A DNA stretch of 40,490 nt from Rhodospirillales bacterium (GTDB taxonomy: Bacteria > Pseudomonadota > Alphaproteobacteria > Rhodospirillales > Defluviicoccaceae), in the NCBI GenBank assembly GCA_016793925.1, contig JAEULH010000090.1, forward strand, positions 1 through 40,490. The letters are read 5' to 3'. Each line of letters begins with the position of its first letter. The first letter of the stretch is position 1. Below the pieces are notes generated by a model that was given only the letters and a program-made list of their open reading frames with translations, made no database searches and was not told where the DNA came from. Positions 16,178 through 23,720 of the stretch are shown one piece after another. The position numbers were made by a program, and so were the translations under genes.

Positions 16178-17208
16178 CAGCCAGCGCCCGCGAGGCCCAC
16201 CTGCGCTGACAGCCGCTTGAGCAATGTACGCGAGCGACTGAAAAAATGGTCGACACGAATGAAATCGCATCTGCCAGCGCAAAGCTGCTCCTTTACAGCA
16301 GCAGCCGTGTTCAGCGACCGACCGATGTCCATGGGCACCGCCGGCATCGGCAACGCGAACGCCGGACAGCCCATGACCCGTTGTGCCTTCTCAGAAAAAT
16401 CGCTCTCATCTTCTTCAAGCCACCGCTTTATGCCTTCCAGCGTTATATTGAAAACCCTATCGATATATTCTCCATGTGGCACCCGAAATATCAAGTCATC
16501 CCCATCATCATAATAGAGTTCGCCTGCATGAACATATTCTATATTCCGAGCCATAAGACGCTCAGATGGCACGCCGAGCCAATCTTCGATTGCTTCACGG
16601 AACGTGACAACTAGCGCGTTTTGAAGTGGGGCCAACAGAGGAGAGAGCGGCAGATGCGGCACTATGTCATGCATGTGCTCTATCCGTCTTAATAACACGG
16701 GGTAGCTTTCTGCGAAGTGCCTGTCTCCTACGCGCGGTGACGAGAAGCTGAATACTTCGGCTACGTTCAAGCCACCTTCGTGCAGAAAGCGCCCGCACAG
16801 TGTTGCCAAAGCGCCTCCTGCGCTGTGCCCAACAAGACAAACCGGCTTCGATTCGCCGCCGAGATCGAGGATCATGCTCGCCAGACCCGGCATGTAAGGG
16901 GCGAGCTCTTCATAGAAGCCCTGATGTACTCTGTAGCCACCTCGTTCCTTCTGATTGAAACGTAGGTTCGCCATCCAGTTTTTGACGGTCGTCACAAGGA
17001 GGTCGGGTGTCTCCATGCTGATTTCGCTGCCGCGGAACGACACCAAGACCGCAGTCTCTGTCTCACAAGCAAACCCGCGAAAACTGTCGAGCACGAAGTG
17101 CTCGGCCTTCAACCATCCAAAATACGGTAGTTTCACATAGTCCGGATGGTTGTTGTCATAGGCGAAATCCTTCAACTGGTCCGCCACTTGAAGCCAGCGA
17201 TGATCCAC
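16177..17208 (-). CDS. Class 3 (fungal-type) lipase-like alpha/beta hydrolase
   Basis: A 343-residue protein with the lipase class 3 domain over about residues 30-250. Family landmarks are VLVSFRGSE (oxyanion region, about 55-62), CLVGHSAGGAL with nucleophile S129, FSFSSPRVGD (about 153-162), HDIVPHLPL with probable acid D181, and HGEYIDRVFN with a candidate catalytic histidine H245; YVHAGELYY (about 225-233) is also conserved in the family. There is no signal peptide or membrane segment, so it should be cytoplasmic, unusual for a lipase meant for external lipid. Start is GTG with GGGGGAGGA seven bases upstream. It begins 20 bp after the GTPase stop and is read in the same direction, so the two form an operon. 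Probable activity is hydrolysis of a membrane glycerolipid; substrate unknown. The C-terminal 90 residues match nothing I recognise. Confidence 0.85.
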   Translation of the reverse strand: MDHRWLQVADQLKDFAYDNNHPDYVKLPYFGWLKAEHFVLDSFRGFACETETAVLVSFRGSEISMETPDLLVTTVKNWMANLRFNQKERGGYRVHQGFYEELAPYMPGLASMILDLGGESKPVCLVGHSAGGALATLCGRFLHEGGLNVAEVFSFSSPRVGDRHFAESYPVLLRRIEHMHDIVPHLPLSPLLAPLQNALVVTFREAIEDWLGVPSERLMARNIEYVHAGELYYDDGDDLIFRVPHGEYIDRVFNITLEGIKRWLEEDESDFSEKAQRVMGCPAFALPMPAVPMDIGRSLNTAAAVKEQLCAGRCDFIRVDHFFSRSRTLLKRLSAQVGLAGAG

Positions 17209-17228
17209 GGATTGATCCTCCCCCGAAG

Positions 17229-18530
17229 TTATGCCTTACGGCCGGAGAAATATCCCCACAAACCACCAATGACCCCACCGACTACTGCGCCTACCGGCCC
17301 AAGGGTCGCTCCAATAGCTGCGCCTGCCGCAGCTGAAACCACTGTCCTGCTGGCCCTAGCGCCAACCGTCGCCTCGACATCCTTTTCTACAGCCGCCTTT
17401 ATGGCCGCCTCGGCCCTCTTCGCCTGGGGCGGTGTAGGCGTAATAAAAGTGTTGATTATGCTGACATTGCCGCCATTCGGACCAGCTGAAGATGCGGAGG
17501 CGTTCGGTGGCTGAGCTTTTGTGCTCTTTTGAGCAGGACGTGGAGAAAAGTAGGATGTCGAGTGGGAAGAATCACCCACGGAATCGTTTCGCGCTGGCTG
17601 AAGTGCACCCTGGGAAGCCTGAGTTGTTAAGAAATAGGACTCATTGTCATGTTGAAGTGCGTCTGCTTTTTTTTTCACGCGAGGCGCCATGGAGGCCGCG
17701 AACAAGAGAGCACCCCTTGTAGCTATCCTCTCGAGCACGACCGTGTAAAGTTCTGCCAACCACTGATCCCCATTTGGGAGAACTAGTGATTTATCGCTTA
17801 CGGCTAGCGCCGGTATTTTCTCTGCTATAGACGCGGTAGCGTATACGCCTATCTCCCGGCGCACGATTGCGGCTCTGGTGTTGAGTTGAAGGGCGAAGTT
17901 GTCTGGCACGATGGCGTCGGCGTGAGTGAAGACAATAAGGGAATGCTCCCAAAGCGACGGTCCGAACTTCTTGGTTATTAGCTTTACGCCCCGCTTCTCG
18001 TCTGCCAGGAACCTCTCATCGTTCAGCTTAGTAACGTAAAAGAAGCTATCGATCTCACCAACATCGGCGATCATCTCAAGATATTTCTCGTCGTTTCCAG
18101 CCTCTGGCAGCTCATCACACAAACCCGGTGTGTCATACAGAACATAGTTGACACCATTCACGCTATAATCAAATGGAGTAATATTTTTTGTGCAAGCTTC
18201 GAAGGCATTTACCTCGGCTAGTTTTTGACCAAGTAATGAATTTATCATGCTGGATTTGCCGACGCCAGACTTGCCGGCGAGAAGGAACTTTAAGTGCCTC
18301 CTGCTTACTTGTGACAGATACTGATCAGCTAGCTCTATCTCTTTCGCAGACCTAGCTGTAGTGTCAGAAGAGAGTTTCGAAACGTCAGCCAAGCTTCGGG
18401 CAGCCCACTGCTGCTGTAGCTCTGAAGTCGCTCTACTCCAATGTTCGAAATCCCGGCCGTTTGGGCGGCCTTCTTCGACCCAAAGCTGATAAGCGCGGTC
18501 ACGGATCAGCTTTCCCACATCATGTTCCAT
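17229..18530 (-). CDS. Septin/AIG1-like GTPase with N-terminal DUF2934 segment and C-terminal membrane hairpin
   Basis: A 433-residue P-loop GTPase. Residues 8-31 (IRDRAYQLWVEEGRPNGRDF and onward) match the short DUF2934 motif. The G domain covers about 78-270: G1 GKSGVGKS (86-93), a threonine-containing switch I (EACTKNIT, 111-118), G3 DTPG (133-136) and G4 THAD (202-205, in place of NKxD/TKxD). Residues 285-360 are low-complexity and polar. Residues 397-425 (SAAAGAAIGATLGPVGAVVG and onward) form a glycine-zipper-type hydrophobic hairpin ending in basic residues, as in proteins that insert into membranes. The overall design recalls AIG1/IRG and dynamin-related membrane GTPases; it is not Era, EngA or another housekeeping GTPase. 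Start at ATG 18530 is favoured because a G-run lies six bases upstream; ATG 18536 is possible. First gene of a two-gene operon with the lipase. Confidence 0.85.
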   Translation of the reverse strand: MEHDVGKLIRDRAYQLWVEEGRPNGRDFEHWSRATSELQQQWAARSLADVSKLSSDTTARSAKEIELADQYLSQVSRRHLKFLLAGKSGVGKSSMINSLLGQKLAEVNAFEACTKNITPFDYSVNGVNYVLYDTPGLCDELPEAGNDEKYLEMIADVGEIDSFFYVTKLNDERFLADEKRGVKLITKKFGPSLWEHSLIVFTHADAIVPDNFALQLNTRAAIVRREIGVYATASIAEKIPALAVSDKSLVLPNGDQWLAELYTVVLERIATRGALLFAASMAPRVKKKADALQHDNESYFLTTQASQGALQPARNDSVGDSSHSTSYFSPRPAQKSTKAQPPNASASSAGPNGGNVSIINTFITPTPPQAKRAEAAIKAAVEKDVEATVGARASRTVVSAAAGAAIGATLGPVGAVVGGVIGGLWGYFSGRKA

Positions 18531-18573
18531 TACCATCCCCCCCCGTATGATCCCTCGGCCATATCGGTGTCCC

Positions 18574-18580
18574 TATATAA
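18574..18580 (-). promoter_or_regulatory. Possible -10 element upstream of the GTPase gene
   Basis: TTATATA on the minus strand lies about 45 bp upstream of the GTPase start in the AT-richer part of the 147-bp gap to terC. No good -35 element is seen at 17 bp. Assigned by pattern only. Confidence 0.25.
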
Positions 18581-18677
18581 GACGGCTCACGAGATGGCCA
18601 GTCTTACGTGCGGTTGTAAGCAGACCGGGCCGCCCCGGTACAGATCCGAGCGGCCCGTTCACGCGCGAAGGTGTCGC

Positions 18678-19421
18678 CTATGCCGCCTCGCGCCGCCTTG
18701 CGCGCTCCCGGGCTCGCGCCCGCGACCTTGCGGCGATGAGGTTGAGCGCTTCGACGCCGGCAGAGAAGGCGATGGCGAAGTACAGATAGCCGCGCGGGAT
18801 GTGGAAATGGAGCCCGTCGGCGATCAGGGCGACGCCGACCAGAAGGAGGAAGCTCAGCGCCAGCATCTTCACCGTCGGGTGGCGGTTAACGAAGGTGCTG
18901 ACCGGCGCCGCGGCGATCAGCATGACGCCGACGGCGATAAGCACGGCGGCGATCATGATCGGCAGGTGCTGCGCCATGCCGACGGCCGTGATCACGGAGT
19001 CGAGGGAAAAGACGATGTCGAGCAGAACGATCTGGACGATCGCCGAAGCCAACGTCGTCGCCTTGGCGCCGCCTTCGGCTTCTTCGCCCTCGGCATGATG
19101 GTGGATCTCCATCGTGCCCTTGGCGAGGAGGAACGCCCCGCCGGCCATCAGCACCAGGTCGCGCCACGAAAGGGCGTAGTCGCCGATGGTCACCAGCGGC
19201 GCGGTAAGACCGATGATCCAGGTGATCGCGGTCAGCAGGCCGACCCGCATGAGCGCCGCCAACCCGAGGCCGACAAGGCGGGCCTGGCGTTGCTGGTGCT
19301 GAGGCAGTCGGCCCGTGACGATCGAGAGGAAGATCACGTTGTCGATACCGAGCACGATCTCGAGCGCGGTCAGGGTGAAAAGGCTCGCCCACGCGTCCGG
19401 CTGGCTCAACAGATCGACCAT
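18678..19421 (-). CDS. TerC-family integral membrane protein
   Basis: A 247-residue polytopic membrane protein of the TerC family, members of which are implicated in metal (especially manganese) export and tellurite resistance. Seven membrane segments are predicted. The two duplicated acidic signatures are present: EIVLGIDNVIFLSIV near residue 20 and DIVFSLDSVITAVGM near residue 130, each with the conserved aspartates. A histidine- and glutamate-rich cytoplasmic loop (HHHAEGEEAEGG, about 105-118) could bind metal. The C-terminus is strongly basic (ARSRARARERARRREAA). The ATG at 19421 has GGAGGGAGGAAC directly upstream; the frame extends 34 codons further without similarity. Transcribed alone, 213 bp after rpoH. 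Confidence 0.93.
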   Translation of the reverse strand: MVDLLSQPDAWASLFTLTALEIVLGIDNVIFLSIVTGRLPQHQQRQARLVGLGLAALMRVGLLTAITWIIGLTAPLVTIGDYALSWRDLVLMAGGAFLLAKGTMEIHHHAEGEEAEGGAKATTLASAIVQIVLLDIVFSLDSVITAVGMAQHLPIMIAAVLIAVGVMLIAAAPVSTFVNRHPTVKMLALSFLLLVGVALIADGLHFHIPRGYLYFAIAFSAGVEALNLIAARSRARARERARRREAA

Positions 19422-19572
19422 GTTCCTCCCTCCACGCGCTCGCGTCCCGTTCGCGGCGAGGCGCACCCATTGCCGCGCGCTGTCCGCGCGGCGGCGATAT
19501 TGGCCATCGAGGCCGTCGGACACAAGCCGCCCGTAGGCAGCCGATACGAGGAAAAAGAACCGGAAAGCGAAA

Positions 19573-19593
19573 CCGGCGGCTACGGGCCGCCGG
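19573..19593 (-). terminator. Rho-independent terminator after rpoH
   Basis: CCGGCGGC and GCCGCCGG form a perfect 8-bp stem with a TACGG loop, about 40 bp after the rpoH stop. On the minus strand it is followed by TTTCGCTTTCCGGTTCTTTT, a T-rich tract. This separates rpoH from terC. Confidence 0.6.
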
Positions 19594-19634
19594 CGAGTCA
19601 GGTCACAGGCTGATGGAAGCGCTCCGGCGACGCC

Positions 19635-20549
19635 CTACGATATCGCCGCCTGCCCCGAGAGCGCCTCGTTGGTCATCGCCGCGGCGCCCAGACGCTGCAC
19701 CGCCTTGCGGAGCTTGTCCATGGCTCGGGCCTCCAGCTGGCGGACCCGTTCGCGGCTGACGCCGAAGTGGCTGCCGAGTTCTTCCAGCGTCTTCGGCTCC
19801 TCGCTGAGCTGCCGTTCGGCGAGAATCGTGCGCTCGCGTTCCGGCAGCTCGGCCAGAGCCTGCCGCAACAGGCCGCGACGGTAGGCGCTCTCCTGGCGGT
19901 TGGCCGCCTGCGTTTCCGGCGAGGGCGTCTCGTCGACGAGCGTTTCCATGAGCTCGCCGCCATCTTCCTCATCGTTGCGGCGCGGCCCGTTCAGGGAGAC
20001 GTCGCGGGCGCCGAGCCGTCGGTTCATGTTGACGACGTCGCGCTCGGGCACATCGAGCGCCTCGGCGACGCGGGTCACGTCCTCCGGCGAAAGATCGCCG
20101 CTATCGATGACGTTCAGGTTGCGCTTGATGCGGCCAAGGCTGAAGAACAGCTTCTTCTGCCCGGTCACCGTGCCCATCTTGACCAGCGACCACGAGCGCA
20201 GGATGTATTCGGTGATGGCGGCGCGAATCCACCACATCGCGTACGTCGCCAAGCGAAATCCGCGCTGCGGCTCGAACTTCTTGACCGCCTTCATCAGCCC
20301 GATGTTGCCTTCCGAGACCAGATCGGCAAGCGGCAGGCCGTAGCCGCGATAGCCGCCGGCAATCTTGGCGACGAGGCGCAGATGACTGGTGACCAACTGA
20401 TGGGCGGCCTCCACGTCCTCGTGTTCATGCCAGCGCATCGCCAGCATGTACTCCTCCTCGGGCTGTAGCATCGGATAGGACCAGATGCGCCGGTAGTACT
20501 GGGACAAGCCCTCCTCCGACACCGCAGGTACGTTCAGCATTTTGCTCAT
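19635..20549 (-). CDS. rpoH: RNA polymerase heat-shock sigma factor RpoH (sigma-32)
   Basis: Group 3 sigma factor of 304 residues directing RNA polymerase to heat-shock promoters. Region 2 is clear: HQLVTSHLRLVAKIAGGYRG, then LADLVSEGNIGLMKAVKKFE and GFRLATYAMWWIRAAITEYI (region 2.4). QKKLFFSLGRIK just after it is the RpoH box (region C), which distinguishes RpoH from RpoD. Region 4 contains LPERERTILAERQL and the helix-turn-helix LEELGSHFGVSRERVRQLEA. ATG 20549 has GGAG five bases upstream; in-frame ATGs at 20570 and 20618 have none. An RpoH-box and DnaK-dependent instability are family knowledge. The 5' leader contains a short frame with its own ribosome site (20647-20685). Confidence 0.96.
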   Translation of the reverse strand: MSKMLNVPAVSEEGLSQYYRRIWSYPMLQPEEEYMLAMRWHEHEDVEAAHQLVTSHLRLVAKIAGGYRGYGLPLADLVSEGNIGLMKAVKKFEPQRGFRLATYAMWWIRAAITEYILRSWSLVKMGTVTGQKKLFFSLGRIKRNLNVIDSGDLSPEDVTRVAEALDVPERDVVNMNRRLGARDVSLNGPRRNDEEDGGELMETLVDETPSPETQAANRQESAYRRGLLRQALAELPERERTILAERQLSEEPKTLEELGSHFGVSRERVRQLEARAMDKLRKAVQRLGAAAMTNEALSGQAAIS

Positions 20550-21017
20550 AGCGACTCCATTCACGGACATGGCGTGGCGGCGCGCACGCAGTTCGCGCTG
20601 CGCGCTCGGTTGAAGCACAGGGAACTCCTGGCTTTCTGCGGTCGGATCAGGGTCGCGCGAGGGACATTCCGCGAGAAACGATCATCGGCTCGATCCTCCG
20701 TTAAGAAGCAATGGGCCGGTTGGTCTTGCACGCCAGCTTCGGCAGGCCGCGCATAAGGCAGCTTCGCTGCGCTCAGCACACGTCGGCCCTCGAACAGGCA
20801 CCGACGCAGATTGGATCTGGGGATCGGCCGTGCGTTCGTCAAGGTCTTTTTCCTCGATATGGCGCGCGACCTTGAACCGCCCGCGCGCCTATCGGCGAGC
20901 GGCTTCGACGACGCGCGGCGGCGGCGCGCCGATGCGGATTGCCTCGACGGTGCGTCCTCGTTACCGTCGGAGCTCGGCCGCGGGGTCAGGCGCCGCAGCC
21001 GCCGCATGGAGTTCTGC
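20550..21017. other. 468-bp intergenic region between rpoH (minus) and hpnM (plus)
   Basis: Divergent control region. It holds a 12-codon frame with a GGAGG site on the minus strand (20647-20685) and a small hairpin, GCAGC-TTC-GCTGC, at 20758-20770. The frame upstream of hpnM stays open to 20811 but has no protein-like signal. I could not identify convincing -35/-10 pairs for either gene. Confidence 0.5.
20647..20685 (-). CDS. Possible 12-residue leader peptide upstream of rpoH
   Basis: ATG at 20685 follows GGAGG (20699-20695) with nine bases of spacing and opens MIVSRGMSLARP before a TGA, about 100 bp upstream of the rpoH start. The strong ribosome site is the only evidence; the frame could be chance. 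Confidence 0.2.
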   Translation of the reverse strand: MIVSRGMSLARP

Positions 21018-21644
21018 ATGGTCAAGGTCCTCCGTTCGATCCCATTGGCCGTCCTCGTCTTGGCTGTCCTCGTCGCAACCATGCCGGGCTGCGTGCGGGC
21101 TGCGGCGCCCGACGGGCCGACGGCCCCCGTTCAACGGCTTCACGACACCCTGCTCGGCGTCATGCGCGACGCCGACAAACTGAGTGTCCAGGAGCGATAC
21201 CAGCGGCTGGCGCCGACGCTGAATGACGTCTACGACTTCCGGATGATGACACGGCTGACGACGGGGTCTGCCTGGACGAGCGCGTCCGAGGCGGAACGCG
21301 CCGCCCTGGTCGAGGCTTTCAGCCGTCTCAGCATCGCCACTTACGCCCAACGCTTCAGCGGCTTTTCCGGCGAGCAGTTCGAGATCCTTGAAGAGCGGCC
21401 CGGCCCGCGTGAAACGACGCTTGTCGACACGCGGATCGTTCGTCCGGCCGACGACCCCGTCCACATCACTTATGTCCTGCAGAAACAGGGCGAGGAATGG
21501 CGGATTATCGACGTCATCCTCCAGGGCTCGATCAGCGAACTCGCCGTCCGGCGCTCGGAGTACGCCCAGGTCCTGCGCGAGGGCGGGCCGCAGCGGCTCA
21601 GCGAGACCCTGAACGCAAAGGCGGACGCGCTGCTGGGGTCATGA
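21018..21644 (+). CDS. hpnM: Hopanoid-associated periplasmic protein HpnM (MlaC/Ttg2D family)
   Basis: Exported protein of 208 residues of the MlaC (Tgt2) family, which carries lipids across the periplasm; HpnM is the hopanoid-associated member, thought to work with the RND protein HpnN. A signal peptide (MVKVLRSIPLAVLVLAVLVA, with a lipobox-like MPGC next to the AAA cleavage area) precedes the mature domain. Typical stretches are IATYAQRFSGFSGEQF and WRIIDVILQGSISELAVRRS, the latter very characteristic of HpnM. ATG 21018 has GGAG six bases upstream. It is not inside the main hpn operon but about 2 kb from hpnA; hpnN is not visible nearby. A second MlaC-like gene at 34058-34705 is a more general family member. 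Confidence 0.85.
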   Translation: MVKVLRSIPLAVLVLAVLVATMPGCVRAAAPDGPTAPVQRLHDTLLGVMRDADKLSVQERYQRLAPTLNDVYDFRMMTRLTTGSAWTSASEAERAALVEAFSRLSIATYAQRFSGFSGEQFEILEERPGPRETTLVDTRIVRPADDPVHITYVLQKQGEEWRIIDVILQGSISELAVRRSEYAQVLREGGPQRLSETLNAKADALLGS

Positions 21645-21675
21645 CCGCCTGACCGCCGTTCAGGACGCTATCGGC

Positions 21676-21708
21676 ATCGCCCGCGAGCGTAGCGGCGCGG
21701 GTGGCGAT
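21676..21708. terminator. Possible terminator between convergent hpnM and rpmF
   Basis: ATCGCCCGCG (21676-21685) pairs with CGCGGGTGGCGAT (21696-21708) with a three-base bulge and a 10-base loop, between two convergent genes. There is no T-run on either side. Confidence 0.35.
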
Positions 21709-21783
21709 CCGGCGCTCGAGCGCGGATGACTTTGACGGCTGCGCCGCCTCGCAATGACGGTTCTGAGCGATGAAGCGCGTCGC

Positions 21784-21963
21784 TCAGCCCTTGGGCTCGA
21801 GGATTTGCCGGCCACGATACATGCCGGTCGCCAGGTCGATATGATGCGGTCGCCGCAATTCGCCGGAGGTCTTGTCCTCGACGTACGCTTCCGCCTTCAG
21901 CGAATGATGAGAGCGGCGCATGTTCCGCTTCGACTTCGACGTCTTTCTCTTTGGAACGGCCAT
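21784..21963 (-). CDS. rpmF: 50S ribosomal protein L32
   Basis: Small ribosomal protein of 59 residues, read from the sequence directly. It starts [20 protein letters not shown], the signature of bacterial L32, and ends [13 protein letters not shown] before a TGA. It has no cysteines, so it is the zinc-independent form. It sits between convergent hpnM and divergent hisI. In many bacteria rpmF is followed by plsX and fab genes, but here the downstream neighbour is the convergent hpnM, so that linkage is broken or absent. Confidence 0.95.
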   Translation of the reverse strand: MAVPKRKTSKSKRNMRRSHHSLKAEAYVEDKTSGELRRPHHIDLATGMYRGRQILEPKG

Positions 21964-22124
21964 TGGCTCTTAAACCCTTCGCTTCGTGTTCGTCATCGCC
22001 CGCTGCTTACGAGGCTCGCATGCCATGCGAATAAGCAAAAATCACATGTCGCGGGTCGCATCGCGATCGCCGAGCGCCTATGGTATGGACATGAACCGCC
22101 GATAACGCAACCGGAGTTTTGGTC

Positions 22125-22640
22125 ATGTCGCCATCCGTCCCTCCCGCGTCGCCTTCTTCGCCCGCGCCCCAGCCTTCGTTTGCGCGGCGCCTGACTGTGG
22201 AGCAGGTCGAAGAAGGCGTCGAGCTTGCGCCGAAATTCGATGCGGAGGGACTGATCGCCGTCGTCACGACCGACGCCGACAGCGGCGAAGTTCTGATGCT
22301 GGCCTACATGAACGCCGAGGCCCTGCGCCGGACCCTTACGGACGGCGAAGCCTATTACTGGAGCCGCAGCCGCCGCTGCCTGTGGCACAAGGGCGCCACC
22401 AGCGGGCTCATCCAAAAGGTCGTCGAGATGCGCATCGACGACGACCAGGATGCCGTCTGGCTCCGGGTCCGCATCGACGGCGGCGCGAGCTGCCATGTCG
22501 GCTTCCGCTCCTGCTTTTATCGCGCCGTGCCGGTGGGACGCGAACGCGATGAAACGGCGGCGCTTCGCTTCGTCGAGGACGAGAAGGTATTCGACGCCAA
22601 GGCCGTCTATGGCGACGCGCCCAATCCGACGCGGCTGTAG
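22125..22640 (+). CDS. hisI: Phosphoribosyl-AMP cyclohydrolase HisI
   Basis: Opens the adenine ring of phosphoribosyl-AMP in the third step of histidine biosynthesis; 171 residues, monofunctional (no HisE domain). It has a 30-residue proline- and serine-rich extension before the core. Core motifs are [30 protein letters not shown] and [12 protein letters not shown] with two of the expected zinc cysteines. The metal site usually reading DCDxD reads DDDQD here, so the third zinc cysteine of E. coli-type HisI is replaced; from memory this is common in alphaproteobacteria. A nearby cysteine in RRCLW might substitute. ATG 22125 has GGAG eight bases upstream. It is not in a his operon here; its neighbours are rpmF and a sugar kinase. 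Confidence 0.93.
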   Translation: MSPSVPPASPSSPAPQPSFARRLTVEQVEEGVELAPKFDAEGLIAVVTTDADSGEVLMLAYMNAEALRRTLTDGEAYYWSRSRRCLWHKGATSGLIQKVVEMRIDDDQDAVWLRVRIDGGASCHVGFRSCFYRAVPVGRERDETAALRFVEDEKVFDAKAVYGDAPNPTRL

Positions 22641-22645
22641 GCGGC

Positions 22646-23647
22646 CTAAGCGTCCGGGGCGAGCTGCCCGTCGACGGCCTGTTGCACCAGCGCCGCCGCA
22701 CCCATGACGGCAGCATCGTCGCCGAGTTGAGCCGCGACGACCCTGAAGGTGTCGACGAACGACGGCATGACCTGCGCGCGCAGGGCAGCATCGACCTCGC
22801 CGAGGAAAAGCTCGGGCATGTCGTTGACCAGGCCGCCGCCCAGAAGCACGGTATCGGGCGCGAGCACGTTGACGATGCCGGCCATGGACCAGCCGATGGT
22901 CCTGGCCGCGTCCCGAACGATCGATTCGATCGCCCCGTCACCGGCCGCGATGGCGTCTGCGAGGGCACGGCTGCGAATGTTCTGCAAGTCGGTGCCCGCG
23001 TCTTTCAGCAGCGACGGCGCATCGCCCCGGTAGGCGGCCATGGCCGCGGCGGCGGAGATGGCGAGCCGTCCGGCAACGGCTTCGAGACAGCCGCGACGTC
23101 CACAGCCGCATAGCGGCCCGTCGCGGACCACCGGGACGTGGCCGATTTCCATCGCCGACCCCCGAGCGCCGCGGATGATGCGGCCATCATAGACGCCGCC
23201 GCCGCCAATGCCGGTGCCGGGGAAGACGCCGACGACGCAGCGCGCGCCCCGCGCCGCGCCAGCCCGGTACTCGCCGTAGACGCCGGCGTCGACATCGTTG
23301 GCGACGGCGGCCGGGCAGGAGAACGCCCGCTCGAGCTCGGCTTTGACCTTGACCTTCTTCCAGCCGAGATTGGGCATTTCGTGAACAACGCCCTTGTCGA
23401 GGTCGAGCGGACCCGGGCAACCGACGCCGATCCCTCCAAGCCGCTCCGGCGGCGCACCCGCCGCCTCCAAGGCACTCTCGATCAGGGCGATGATTCGCCG
23501 CATCCCTTCCCGCGCGCCACCCTGGCCGCGCGTTTTCTTACGCTTGCGTGCGAGCGGCCGGAACGCGTCGTCGTAGACGACCGCCAGCATCTTGCTGCCG
23601 CCGAGGTCGAACCCGACCCAGTACCTCTGCTCGATCTCCGCTCTCAC
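22646..23647 (-). CDS. ROK-family sugar kinase
   Basis: A 333-residue cytoplasmic kinase of the ROK family, most like glucokinase/fructokinase members. The N-terminal phosphate-binding loop is FDLGGSKM, followed by GVGCPGPLD and AVANDVDAGVYGE (with the catalytic-base aspartate), GTGIGGG, and the zinc-binding ROK signature CGCGRRGCLE with EIGHVPV just before it. The C-terminal part has LLGGGLVND. No helix-turn-helix domain is present, so it is an enzyme and not a repressor. Start is GTG at 23647. The sugar cannot be read from sequence. It converges with hisI, whose stop is only 5 bp away from the end of this gene. Confidence 0.92.
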   Translation of the reverse strand: MRAEIEQRYWVGFDLGGSKMLAVVYDDAFRPLARKRKKTRGQGGAREGMRRIIALIESALEAAGAPPERLGGIGVGCPGPLDLDKGVVHEMPNLGWKKVKVKAELERAFSCPAAVANDVDAGVYGEYRAGAARGARCVVGVFPGTGIGGGGVYDGRIIRGARGSAMEIGHVPVVRDGPLCGCGRRGCLEAVAGRLAISAAAAMAAYRGDAPSLLKDAGTDLQNIRSRALADAIAAGDGAIESIVRDAARTIGWSMAGIVNVLAPDTVLLGGGLVNDMPELFLGEVDAALRAQVMPSFVDTFRVVAAQLGDDAAVMGAAALVQQAVDGQLAPDA

Positions 23648-23720
23648 GGGCCCCCTGCGTCGCTATTCCTATGCATTATGCCTGCGTCCGAGGACTGCCG
23701 CCATAACGCGGGTGCGCGGT

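Larger units (their letters stand above)
16000..18640. other. AT-richer islet carrying the GTPase-lipase pair
   Basis: Base composition shifts sharply compared with the flanks: AT-rich stretches (for example 16440-16560 and 18150-18250) appear throughout, and codon choice is mixed instead of G/C-ending. The islet contains exactly two clear genes, on the minus strand, and lies between the broken TadG-like gene and terC. I found no integrase, transposase, tRNA or flanking direct repeat, so recent acquisition is inferred from composition only. Confidence 0.6.

Noticed and set aside
16000-18640. Islet considered as a prophage or insertion element
   Set aside because: No integrase, transposase, terminal inverted repeat, tRNA boundary or flanking direct repeat could be found; only the base composition is unusual.
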